From assembly GCA_008704415.1 (NCBI GenBank), contig VXIS01000032.1:186001-250000 (forward strand): 64,000 bases of DNA. Reading direction: 5' to 3'. The notes beneath the pieces are model-generated. The model made no database searches. It was not told the DNA's origin and saw only the letters and a program-made list of their open reading frames with translations. Made by a program: the position numbers and the translations under genes. Source of the stretch: Sphaerosporella brunnea (lineage: Eukaryota; Ascomycota; Pezizomycetes; Pezizales; Pyronemataceae). This document shows, piece after piece, positions 1-11,900 of the stretch (positions are counted from its first letter, which is position 1; every line of letters begins with the position of its first letter).

Positions 1-167
1 TGCGCGACGGGAATACGGTGGGCCACAACATGAGGGCCACCATTTTCGTAAGAAGAGCGGGGTTCAATTGGTGAAGGGCCGTACCCGTGAGCAGCATAAT
101 GAGAGTCGTAGAGGCCGTAGTCGGCCGGGCCTGGAGCACTTGCGGGCGACCATTGAGCGAGATAGTC
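1..167 (-). CDS. Partial hypothetical protein, exon running off the left edge
   Basis: On the minus strand an open frame of 55 codons runs from 167 to the window edge without a stop. It starts directly after a plausible intron acceptor (…CCTTGTAG|GACTAT, read on the minus strand). The translation is rich in Tyr, His, Pro, Ser and Gly (DYLAQWSPASAPGPADYGLY and so on), the kind of low-complexity tail seen in fungal transcription factors, but no domain is visible. A candidate upstream start (ATGGCGATCTTC, minus strand, near 260) exists, but I could not place a convincing donor: the nearest GTATGC would give an intron of only about 31 nt. The coding call rests on codon-like composition and the splice site alone. 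Confidence 0.4.
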
Positions 168-3100
168 CTACAAGGCGCAAGGTTTAGAAAACGCATACCT
201 AGCGAAGATGAGCGTCGGGGCAGAATGAGACCAGCAAATCTGTCCCTCTGTAGAAGATCGCCATTGTGCGAGCTGTGTGTGAAGAGTGATGGTGAACGCG
301 GGGGTTGAACGGGTGATCGAAGAGTTCAGGGCTCATAGGGCTGAAGAAGAAACAAGCATACATACCCCTTTGTGCCTCCCACTTGACGCCCTACTTCGAA
401 TGGCTGCTACTGGATGAGAATGATGTATATCGGAGCCATGATGCGGAAGGTATCTAGACGATCCTGTGGACGACGAGTGCATTGCAAGAGTTGAAGTTGG
501 CAACTACCTGTAGGGTTGGAATGCTGTCAGATATACATGAAACTTTTTGGCCATCAACTGTATATGTCCATTCGAAGAGGAAAATATTGACAGGAAACTG
601 ATGATTGCCACGGCGATGTGCAGGTTGCGCCAGCCCAGCACAACGGGGGGACTGCTGTTCTCAGAAACAAATTGGATGAACTGAACATAGAAAGAAACAA
701 AGCTGAGGATACACGAATAACGGCGCGGACGATGCAGGGTATCACCGGTATGGGTAGCGACAGGCTGCGAGATGACGGGGCCAACATGACGCCCGACATG
801 ATAGGAAGGCTGCCCGCAGGGCTGGGGCCAACGTTATGAAGGCGCTGCTGCGCGGCGGAAGTATGCCACCGTGGGAAGAGGTGGATGGCTGAATAAGAGG
901 CCAGATCGTGTGGGCTCACCGACTTGCAGTCAAAGTCCTTCAAAGCAGCCAATTGTAGGCGGTACGTGTGCGCGCGGCAATAGCGGGCGCGACGCGGCGG
1001 TAGACGGTAGACGGTAGACGGTCAACTTTGATAGGCGACTGGGTGGTGGTGGTGGGGGGGGGGGGGGCGGCTTGCGACAGAACAGGGTGCAGGATGCGAC
1101 TTTGTTAACTAGCAAGTCGTTGTCCTCGTCGTCGTGGACTCTGGATGGGTAGGTAGAGGCGGGGGAGCAGAACTGATTGCTCAAGAGCGGAGGAGATGGG
1201 GAAGCAAGCAACAGCAGCAGCAGAAAGCAGATGTGGGAACCGTTCGATGGGCCAATGCCGATCCGTCCCCTTTTGGACCGACAGCACGTCTTCTGGTTGC
1301 CTGGTTGGTGCAGCCTGGGCGGTGATGGTGAAAAGAGGACTCCTCAAGCGGTGAGGCTTCTCCCCCACATATGCACGTACACAGAAAGCGCTACGGAGAG
1401 ATCCTGCAGCTACTCACGTCGTCCGCTGCTTCTGCGACAGAGCTGCGTGGAGGTAGGTACTATGAAGCACTATGCACTATGTAGGTTGGAAGCATGCCCC
1501 GCCTGACTGCCAAAGTTCCGAAGCGACCTGGAGTCGCGCGTTGCATTCTTTTCAGCCCAAACATTCCTCGCAGCCAATGTGAAAGAAAAAGATGTGCTTT
1601 ACCGTGGGCCTGTATGTGCTCAAAGTTCAACAAACAGAGCACGACGCAATAGTCACCTATGCAGTGTGCGGGGAGCTGGGAGGTTTTCCGGGTGAGCTGA
1701 GAAGGCGGAGAACACGGTGAATGGCGCGGGTTCGTGGCTTCGGAGGAGAAGGACCTTCAATGAAGGAAGGAAGGAAGGAAGGAAGGAAGGAAAAGTACTC
1801 GGAGCAGAAAGCATACAACGCCGACATAGATACAGTGGCAGAAGCGCCGCTTTGTTCTGGTTGCCTGCAGCAGTTCCTCGATGAAGATCATCATCCTCAT
1901 CATCATCACCACCGCCATTATTTTGGGACGATGATGTGTTGCGAGCTGAGTATTGCGTTATATACTTCTCTCGACCGCGGCCCAGCGAGATCTCGGTTCG
2001 AATTCTCTCCTCTCAAACACAAGCTGTGGGGTGCTCAACGGCATGGCCGCAAAAGGTCGCAATGTTTCGCGAGTCGCGATGCTCGAGTTCCCTCCGCCCT
2101 ATCGTCGAGCCGTTCTGTTCCGCCCCCTCCGGTATTTCCGCTCCAGCCCCGCTCTCCGCCCCACATGACCGCCAAACAACCGAGCCGGACTTTCCCACAC
2201 AACACCTGTTTCCTTTGCAGGGCACACGCCTGTCTCTAGAGTACTCTGGACTCTAGAGTAGTGTCCACGCACGGGTGCCATGTCCATCAGCTCATGGCGG
2301 ATCCCCAGCGGGGGTGGCTGTGGTGTGGCACGCCGTGATCATGCTACATACCACATACTCTACTCCACACTGTCACGGTGAAGCCACAAAATCCACCTCC
2401 AGAAGCGGCTTCACACGCACCCTGTATTCCTTGTATTCTACAAGTCCTCGTGGGCAGCGATCTGCGTCTGAGCTCGACGTTTTAACAGGGTCTCCTTGGT
2501 GCAGTCCATCCGTGAAATAACCAACAGCTGTGATTGAAGAGTCCGGAGCTAGTTGCTAGCAATAACGAAGTCCGACAGAGTTCTTGATGTTTGATACAGA
2601 TGCCGGTCTCTAGAGTAATGCCGAGGATCCATGAACTTTATCATTGCAACGATATATCCATCGCCATGTGAGCTGCACTTCCATCAAGGGCACCAGCTAG
2701 TCCGTTCACCCCCAGGGGAAGATTTGCAACTTAGTGGACAATCATCTCAACGTCTTTCAAGGTAGAGTACACTAGCCAGCCGATATGGTGGTGGTTTAGG
2801 GCTAGAGACGTTTTCCTGATCCGCTTTTTTTTTTATTTTGTCGATAGAGCAGTACAAAGTAGAATGCAAGCAAATAAGAGAATTTTGTATGGTGAAAACC
2901 GTCCTGTGCACCACACAGGCCGAAGCAGGTCGGTGGATAAAAACCTTTTGAGTGAGAGAGAAAAATTCTCCTGTGTCTTCTAGTATTCTGTTTTTGTTGA
3001 TTCGCCTAACTGAACAAAGCTGAGTCTCTAATGTGGTGGAGCTATTGTCCAAAAACGGTCCCGCGATCGCTGGGTTAGGGTTCCGACCGTCTGAAATTTG

Positions 3101-3995
3101 GTGGGGCGGGTGCACAGCGTATCTTCTTGCACCCCATAGACTGCGTGCACCAGATAGTACTCTGTATGAGGTCAAGGAAGGCAGAGGTGGGCAGGAACCG
3201 TTAGGTATGTATGTAGATAGATGATTCGCTTACTACGACGCTTAGGCATGCCGCATGCACCAGTGTGTGGTTAAGTGCTAAGTACGTACTTAACTACGTA
3301 GTTTCCCCCATCGACCGAGCATCCGATGATCTTTTAGTAACACTGAACGATACAGCACGTGCCACTTGGTCCGGCTCCGGCGGGACGAATTTGATTTTGC
3401 AGTGATTCTTTGGTCCTGCGGTTGAGTGCGATACTTGCACCCGTACGTATACTCTACGAATAACATACTCACAAAACATAGGTACCTACAGTGGTAGGCA
3501 TTTTGTCTCTTCGAAACCTTAGAAACAGAGTAGTTAAAAACGTTGCGTAGCTCTGGCACCCTGCAGCGGCGACCATTTTCCACCGGACATCTCTCCTAAG
3601 TAAAAGAGTACTAGCACATATCCATAGTGTCTGGAAAGCCTTGATAGCACTCGTACGTAACGACTCGAGCTCACTACTCTACCTAGTCTAATACGCTGAC
3701 TGCCTCGACTGTGGTTCGGTAAACACCGCGCCCTCCGTATCACGATCTTCACTCATGTGTGTCAGTAATGCAGGGATGAAGATAGCCACCATTCGACAGT
3801 AATCTGGCAGCAATTGACGGTATCACTATCTGCCTAAGGACCTTCTGCCGACGGGTGGCGGGGGTGGCGCGATTCGAATTCAAGAAGCTCATCTTCCCCA
3901 TGTTCTCGTGCTTTCAAGTTCTTTTCAAAAACGCTCTTCTTTCCTTGTAGTCGTGAGAATCGGAACCCCCAAGACTACTACCGACGTCACCCGCC
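168..3995. other. Intergenic stretch with no supported gene
   Basis: No frame here combines a sensible start, splice sites and a recognisable protein. Visible items are a G homopolymer near 1050-1067, a (GGAA)n tract near 1764-1792, a CAT-rich stretch near 1888-1918, and several copies of the octamer TACTCTAC/GTAGAGTA (2356, 2762, 3450, 3675). A minus-strand open frame at 952-554 has hydrophobic stretches in two overlapping frames and could be a decayed membrane-protein exon, but I could not assign it. The last few hundred bases are the promoter of the permease at 3996. Confidence 0.5.
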
Positions 3996-6612
3996 ATGGC
4001 TCACACGGATGCATCTGCTGATGCCCAGCTGGCGGCTATGGGCTATAAGGCGGAGCTGCCCAGAACGCTGAGCATGATGTCAATATTGGGAATGTGTGTA
4101 TCCACAGAGACCCCAGTGATAAAGTACGCATGTGACTGATTTCGTTCATCGCAGGAGTTTCGCAATCATGGGTTTGTCCTGTCCACCCATTGTTGAAAGT
4201 ATCGTGTGAACAGCAAGGCAGAAGAAGACGGCGATGAGTCTGAAAGTGTTGGTATATTCTTCCGAAGAGAAAACAACTGGGATTTCCATTTTGTTGTGTG
4301 CCAACGGGCGGCCATCAGCCTTCTTCCGCCTTGCCGATGGGATTTTAGGGTGAAGTCCAGTCGGCGGCACACGACCTAGAGCTTCCGTTTTCCCCCGCTC
4401 TAAACAGATCTGCCGGATCGTTTTTGCTAACTTAATCACCATGTGTCAATAGCGGTACCATTTGTACGTAAGCCTTTTTTTTCCGGCCGAGGCATAGATT
4501 CTTACGTATGCGCTCTAGGGCCTGAGCACCACGATGTACATCACATTAACGGACGGCCAATCAGTCACCATAATCTGGGGCTGGATCTTGGTCTCTCTCA
4601 TCTCCCTCTGTATCGCGGCCTCTCTGGCCGAGATTTGTGCGGTGTTCCCCACGGCTGGAGGCGTCTATTACTGGTATTTCCCGAAAGCGCAGGAAGAATT
4701 AATATTCAAGTGTCTCGCTCACCCAAAGCCACAAGGTCCGCCATGCTTTCAACCAAGAAATATGCGCCAATCGCCTCGTGGATAACTGGATGGTTGACGC
4801 TGGTGGGAAACTGGACGGTCACTACCAGCATCAACTTTTCAGGCGGACAATTGATACTGAGCGCTATCTCCTTGTGGCGCGACGGCTGGGCGCCCAATCA
4901 GTGGCAAACAATTCTGATGTTCTGGTGTATTTACGCCTTCTCTCTTCGCAGTGTGACATTGGGCCATACTTACAGATCCAGGTGTAATGCTTGTATGCAT
5001 GCTTGTGAACATCTTTGGTGGCAAGTATCTGGATATCATTAACAAAATCTGCATTTACTGGACTGCGGCCAGCGTTGTTATTATAATGGTGACTCTTCTC
5101 GCTATGGCGGGCCATAAGCGCAGCGGCGAGTTTGTCTTCGGGCATTATGATGCCTCTGCGAGCGGATGGCCAGTCGGATGGGCTTTCTTTGTGGGCCTTC
5201 TCCAGGCTGCATATACCCTTACTGGCTATGGCATGGTCAGTATGCGATTGGACGTTTTCCTTGTATTTCATCTGTAAGCTTACTGTACTAGGTGGCCGCC
5301 ATGTGTGAAGAAGTCCAACAGCCTCAGCGGGAAGTTCTCAGAGCCATGGTTTTGTCTGTGGCTGCGGCTGGCGTTACGGGGGTGATATATCTAGTCCCTA
5401 TCTTGTTTGTCCTTCCGGATGTGAAAATGCTGCTTAGTGTGACCAATGGGCAGCCCATAGGTGCCATTCGATACGGTCAAAACGGTTTCTGCGACAATAT
5501 AACTGACGGCTGATAGGGTTATTGTTCAAAACGGTAACTGGCAGTGCAGCCGGCGGCTTTGGGCTGTTGTTCTTGAGTTCGTATCCCAGCCAAGTCCCAC
5601 GTGTGTGCAGGCTTCTGAATGTTGAATGCGCTTAGTTTTGGGCATCTTGTTTTTCGCTGGAGTGGGCGCCTTGACGGCGGCTTCACGGTGCACCTATGCT
5701 TTTGCTCGGTAAGGCTGCTCTTCCATCTTCGTCCATACGTCTGGTTACTGATTACAATCTTAGTGATGGTGCTATTCCGGGATCGAGGGTGTAAGTGGCA
5801 GCCACATTGTCCAAACTATTGGGTAAATCGCCTTGAGGGTTCCGGTCTCTGATGAATACGATGTAGATGGTTGAAAGTCAACAATAGCCTTGACATCCCA
5901 CTTAATGGCCTGTTTTTGTCTACTCTGGTCTGCTGCTTGCTTGGATTGATTTATTTCGGGAGGTATGAGCATATGCGCATGATCCCGAATCGATCCGTGA
6001 AGCGAGCTTGAGATCTGATCCACCCTCTCATGATACAGTTCTGCAGCATTCAACTCCTTTACAGGAGTGGCGACGATCTGCCTCAGCACTTCGTATGCCC
6101 TGCCCATCATAATTTCTTTACTCCGAGGAAGAAAGCACGTTAAGAACTCGCCGTTTTCACTCGGGAAATTCGGGGTGGCTATCAACATGGTACGTTCTTT
6201 TGCGGAAATGGACGTCTGTAAGTATTCTAATAGGGCTTTAGGTAGCCATGTTTTGGATCGGGCTAGCCGTGGTGTTGTTCTGCATGCCAGTTTCTCTACC
6301 AGTCAAAGCTGATGCAATGAGTGAGTTCCCCCCCTCCCCCCCACCCTTTCCACCCTTTCGTTAAATCTGGGGGGATTAAGATTAATGTGCATGGTGATCA
6401 CAGACTATGCATCTGTGGTGTTTGCCGGGTTCATGGTCATTTCAGCAGGGTGGTACTTTGTTCGAGGGCGGAATGAATTCACGGGACCCCCGGTGGCAGT
6501 AGAGGGCGAAGTCATGGGTGGGATTGCTGAAGTGCCCAGTGCAAGTGATAGCATGATGTTAGGGAAGGAGAAGAGCGACAGAGAGGCATCGGCAGAGCAA
6601 CTTGGGCCCTAG
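3996..6612 (+). CDS. APC-superfamily permease (choline/GABA/amino-acid type)
   Basis: A plasma-membrane transporter of the fungal Hnm1/Uga4-like group that imports a small amino compound by cation symport; the substrate cannot be fixed from sequence. Fourteen exons give 529 aa: 3996-4093, 4155-4171, 4453-4463, 4519-4673, 4736-4926, 4982-5235, 5292-5460, 5517-5576, 5636-5708, 5764-5790, 5867-5962, 6039-6189, 6242-6320, 6404-6612. All junctions are GT-AG and in phase. Family signatures are clear: SFAIMAVPFGLSTT (residues about 34-47), then DGQSVTIIWGW, SLAEICAVFPTAGGVYYW and YTLTGYGMVAAMCEEV, with about twelve hydrophobic segments. The start is the first in-frame ATG, in good context (CCGCCATGG). 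Exons 2 and 3 are only 17 and 11 nt, and the intron between them is 281 nt, far longer than the others. The reading frame is intact. Annotators that skip the micro-exons would break this gene. Confidence 0.9.
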
Positions 6613-8945
6613 TGTGTGTAGATGTACTCTATATTCTAGTACCTATGCGGCGGCTGTAACCACGACGGATGCGGAGAAGGTTTCCTGCGGTGCATGATGG
6701 TGCACGCAGTCTGTAAAGGTACCACTTGTCAATGAAATGAAGCAAGTTCTCTGAGGAAATCAACAAAGAGAAAGAGATGGCAAATCATGCAAGCATAATT
6801 TTCCATGCGCCCCCAGTTGTTTCCTTTGTTTCCGGTAGGTAGCCCTTTTCCCTTTCCTAAGTGTTAGTCGTTGGTTCAGCTTGGGCTGGCATTGTATATG
6901 ATCATGTGAAATAAATTCAGCGATTATTTTCTTTGGATGCGATCTAATTCTGTTTGGATAGCCCCTATGTACTTATTCTCAAGGATTTGGGCATTTGTGC
7001 GATCACAGGCAGGGTTAGGGGTTCGAACCGGGCATCCGATAGACCTAGGCGTTTCCATCGCAAACAGCCGCGGCCGCGCGCGCCGCTGATGGTAGACTGA
7101 AACGTGGAACCCTTCATGTAGCTGCCAGTATCCCGTTTTTACATACATGGCAGCAGCCAAGGGGTTGGAAGCGCATGTAAGGCTGATAAGCAGGCGAGCG
7201 CACAGCCACTCACTTGACGGAGCAGCAGCAGCAGTCGTGGATGAAGAGTCTTGGAGGAGCTATTACAATACCATGTTAGCTACTCTAGAGTGTGCGTTGC
7301 AGACTGTTAGTATTTTTTTTTATTTTTTTTTTCCTTGCCTTCCCCTTCCTGTCATCTGGTTGGTGTCACAGCAGTGACATGTATGAATGATGATGGATGG
7401 GGTTGTTGGCTGATGCAAACCTCGTGGCTCTCCGGCCGCTTCGGCCAGCCGCTTTGGAGGGGTTTTTGACGGGCGGGATCGGGTTGGTTGTAGCAGATAG
7501 GTACAGCTTCTGGTCGGTATGTGCTTTCACTGTGCTCTGCATACATGCGAGTACAGCCAGGCCCGAGTCTCGACGCCGACGACTGGCCATGGTGGAATTG
7601 TCAACGTTTGGGAGGGCGGGGGAGGGGGATTGTTTCTGGACTCGATTGCCGGTGGGAGAGGGCAAGTGCGGCCGGGAGGAAAGCTTGACTGACTCTTGGG
7701 TTTTGCGGGGAGCAGTGAGATAACTAGGCCTCTTTAGCCCAGCGCCAAGCCGTCTTCTGCGCTATCCCCGTTTCCTCTGCGGCCTCGCCATGCCTCCTTC
7801 GGCTATGGCGTTCTTCTTGGTGTGTGTGTGTGCATTGCGTGTATTCTCCGGTAAGGTGCTCTAGGTATCTCTGTCCAAAAATCCAAGGCTTCCTCTTGGT
7901 CTCTTTCTTCCGACCAGCAGCGCAGTGGTGGTTGGAGGAGGCATGAATACTCTACTCTAGATCCAACCACCATTGTTCCGGCGGGAGAAAACAACTCTTC
8001 ACTTTGCAACTGCGAGCCGTTTGCTGCTGTTGCATGCTGCTCTCCTGAGCGATATATCAATAAAGAAAGTATCGTCGTTGCTTTTGTTGTATTTTTTTCC
8101 TGTGCTGTGCTTCCGTTCTGTCATCCGCCAATCTTCTCCTTCCCCATCGTCATTTGTTAGGTACATTTGCCGTGGAGCTGCGGCTGCTGCTGCACCTTGG
8201 TAAACTTGTGCCTGGCAGCTAGGACAAAAGAAAGAAGTCATCCACCAGTGTCCACCACCACCACCAACCCAACCTGCATCACCAAGTCTACGGGGCAACC
8301 TTCACCACCACCACCACCACCGCCGCCAACGTTCAACCATCCCACCTCCACGCTCTCAAAGCCCCCCCCCCTCCCCCTCTTATCTCCACCGCCACAAAGC
8401 GCTCCTCCTCCTCATCCTCCTCCTCTTCCTCCTCCTCCTCCTCCTTCTCTTCCTCCTCCTCTTCCTTCTCCTCCTCCGCCTCCTCCCTCGGTTCCCAAGT
8501 TTCCATCTCCATCTCCACCTATAGCAGCCCCTCGGGCCACCAGGCCAGCCAACAGCGAAACCCTTACCCGTTCGCCTCTACACAACACACAAAGCCAGAT
8601 AGTTAGACTTAGATTTCCAAGTCGCGGTGCTTTCGCCTCACCCAACCTACGCCTTCGAATCCACTCTTGCCCCCCCTCCCACTTGTTGATTAGACTCTTC
8701 CCTCAATAATCTCGCCCTGCCATAGGGCGCAGAATACATAAAGGGCGTAATAGCAGAGGTGGGTGTGCATGCGCAATTTCAGACAACAAACAAAAAAAAT
8801 AAAAAATAAAAATAGGTCAATTCAGAAAAAGAGAAAGGAAATTAAAGAAACTGAATCTTCGCTACGGTTCGGGCCCGAAGAGTTGGAGAAGACGTGTACT
8901 TTCGGCCCTGGAACAAAACCCCCAGCTGATGATGGTCTTCCTTAG
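6613..8945. other. Intergenic region and long 5' leader of the mga2-like gene
   Basis: No gene is supported. The first few hundred bases are the 3' flank of the permease. The last part (about 7,900-8,945) is probably promoter and transcribed leader of the Mga2-like gene and holds the pyrimidine/proline-coding tract annotated separately. A B-box-like GGTTCGAACC at about 7018 has no tRNA around it. Confidence 0.5.
8240..8520 (+). repeat. CCT/CCA-rich pyrimidine tract in leader
   Basis: About 280 bases composed almost wholly of CCA, CCT, CTC and CCG triplets, with long runs of C. It lies 430-700 nt upstream of the mga2-like start codon. Any frame through it gives proline/serine or, on the other strand, glutamate repeats. 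Pyrimidine-rich promoter or leader tracts are common in filamentous fungi; here it is unusually long. It may mark the core promoter and transcription start, or lie in the 5' UTR. Confidence 0.6.
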
Positions 8946-11900
8946 ATGATCACCGCCGAAGACTCGCGTACAAGCAAAAAAAAGTCTCCCGCTCAGTCTG
9001 CTGCGCGACCACCCACCGACTCGATCTATCCCGTACAAGCTCCCTACGCCGACTTGCAGGGACTCACTCCTCCGCCCGACGATTTCGGCGATTTCCTGAG
9101 AGACTGCCCCTCGCTGTCCATTCCATCGCAATACAACGGCCTCGTCGAACCCCCGACCCCGCCTCGAACCGAGGCCGTCAGCTCTCCGTCACGGTCATCG
9201 CAATCTGAGGGTTCTTCGATAAAAGCGCCTTCCTCGCCAGACAGCGACACTAGTCTTGATAGTATTATGTACGGCGATGCCACGATGCATAATGTTGATG
9301 ATCTGGGGCGCGTGGTGTGTAGATATATCTAGGGTTCTTTCTCACATATCGCCGAAACGAATGGCTAACGGCGGTCCGCAGGTATCCAGCCTTATGCAGG
9401 GCACCTCCGAGCAGCTATTCGACACGCCACCAGATCCTATGTCCCTCGACCCGCTAGAGAAATTCTTCGATTTCAACAGTGCGGCGAGCTCTCCAAAGCC
9501 ATCCCCGAATGTGTTGCCTCGAAGTATCCAATTGGCGCAGCAGCAGCAGCAGCAGCAGCAGCAAAAGCAACGGCACCACCGAACCCAGCAACAATCACCC
9601 TTCGCACAGTCAAAGCAGTACCAAGGTTCAAGCGGAGGTTTGAAGAGACCACGAGGTGACATGGACACCGAGTTCGATTTTGGAAGCCTTTCACCTTCAG
9701 ATGTCAAAACAGAATTTCCTCAAGGCGGCAATTTGAACTGTGGAAACCTCATAGATTACAAAATACCGACATCCAGTGCCCAGGTTTTCGGTGGCTTTGA
9801 CGGGTTTCAGATGCCTGCCTATCCATCACCATCTCACATGGACAATCTCCAACCCGGCGCAACTGTTTCGTTTGGCCCCAGTTCGGTTCGGGTAGACGAT
9901 TCTGACTCACAGTCGAGCTCGTTTCCTTATGAACTGACTGTCGAGTTCCCCAAAAGCGGCAAGTTCGTAGCACCCCCCGACCCACGCGTCAAGTCCCGCG
10001 TGGAGACCCAGATCGCTGTCCGGTTCGGCCTAACCCCAATACCCGACGGTGTAGCCAAATTGCGTCTCCCCCGACATGCCATCGCAAAGACCAAGTACAT
10101 TGAGGACGATCACCCTCAAAAAAGCCCAGAAATTTTGGAGCTTTCCGCGACGCTTGTTTGCGCCAGTGCCATGCACAAGAAGGACCAGCGTGTGAAAGCA
10201 TTGTGCGAGGCGCGGGGGGCTCCAGTTCCGGATTGGATCATTGAGCATCAGCATCAAAAGCTCGAGGGTCAACGGAACAGGGCAGAGGACGCCCAGAGTA
10301 GGGCCAAAGCAGATCCGGACATGAATGGCGGAAGTCCCGGCAGAGATGGATCGGGGATGCCCAAAGAGGAGAGGAAGGAAAAGATAGATTACTCTCACGG
10401 CCTCTACGGTGCTCCTGTACAAATTTGCGACCCATGCATCAACCGGGAAAGGAAGCGTGCGAGCAGGAAGAAACACAAGAAACCGGAGGAGGAGGAAAAA
10501 TGGGCTCTCGATGAGACAAAGCGCATTATCGTATTCAACACGAATCAAGTTCGGCAGCTTGAGCGGCCACAGGGAGCTGCCGCTGTGTACGCTGAGACTC
10601 AGATGCGGATATGCTGCTATTGCCGCCACCATGGTGAAAAGGAGGGCTTTCAGTACGCGGGACCGCTGTCGGTGTGTGATTGCCGCTGACGATTCGCAGG
10701 GTTATCTTTACAGTCAAAGACCACCTCGGCGCCGTGGTTGCTCAGACCATCAGCAGTACCATCCTTATCACCGATGATCACAAAAATACGCATGCTACAG
10801 CTGCGCCGATGATGCATCAAGATGGGGCTATGGCATCACACCCCGATCAAGCGCCTCCTGGGCAAGCACCACCGCAGGTACCTGGATATCCACAAGGCTT
10901 TGTTTTCCATCAACCCCAGCCGACGCACGATGTAATCAGCAATTACTCGTCTCCGCCGGCGTCTGCATTTTCCACTTCACCCCGCATACACCACGGCTCA
11001 ACTCCTCCGTCTCCCATGAGAACTTCTTCGCGTAGTCCAGGGGTGCATGAATCCAAAAGACGACGAGGCGGTAAGGTACCGGCGAGTCTGGCGATGACCC
11101 CGTCCGAACCTTCGACGCACCATCGCCCTCAGTTTGACAGTACAGGAATCAACTTTTCGTCACGAAATGCTGGTGCAGAGAGTCGTCCTCCGCAGTGGAT
11201 GGCTGGGAATAACGGTCCGGTGTCTCCCATGGCACTGACAAATGATAACTTCTTCAATGACAACGGCCTGATGTGGGGTTCTGGGACGGATCGGAACGGC
11301 TTCAATAATTTGTTGAACTCTCCACCTACAAGCAACATTGCGCCAACCGTCAGCACACCAATGAGCGGCAGACAACTGTCTACCACAATGCAAAGCCCGT
11401 TGCAGCAACAGGCGGCTCTGCAGCTTCCAGACCAACAGCAACAAGTTCAATATACCGGCCCTCTCGTGAGTCGGGTGGTGCCAAGCGAAGGCACCTGCCG
11501 AGGAGGGATTGAAATCACCGTCCTGGGGCAATCTTTCCACAATGGTTTGACTGTCATGTTTGGTGACGTATCGGCTACGGATACTTTCTACTTTAGCGAC
11601 TCTACTCTCCTTTGTCGTTTGCCACCAAATCCTAATCCTGGTCCAGTGGTCGTTTCCTTGAAGAACTACCCTCCATTTGCGCAAGGCCCTAATGTATCAA
11701 TCTTCACCTATGTTGACGATGTCGAGAAAGAGTTAATGGCCCTCGCATTGACGGTGGTAGGCATGAAGATGAAGGGAGAGCTAGGTTTGGGTACTCACAA
11801 GCAGATTGCCCTCAGCATCCTGCGGGAGAACGGTATCGGGACGGAGGCTATTGAAAGAGGTCGTAATAACATGGGAAACCAACGCGGCGCAGAGCTTGAG

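Noticed and set aside
7010..7040. B-box-like GGTTCGAACC, possible tRNA
   Set aside because: Flanking bases do not pair into a T-arm and no D-arm, anticodon arm or acceptor stem can be drawn on either strand.
8167..8709. 180-codon proline-rich open frame
   Set aside because: It is a by-product of the CCT/CCA tract in the mga2 leader; no domain, and the complementary frame is equally open as poly-Glu.
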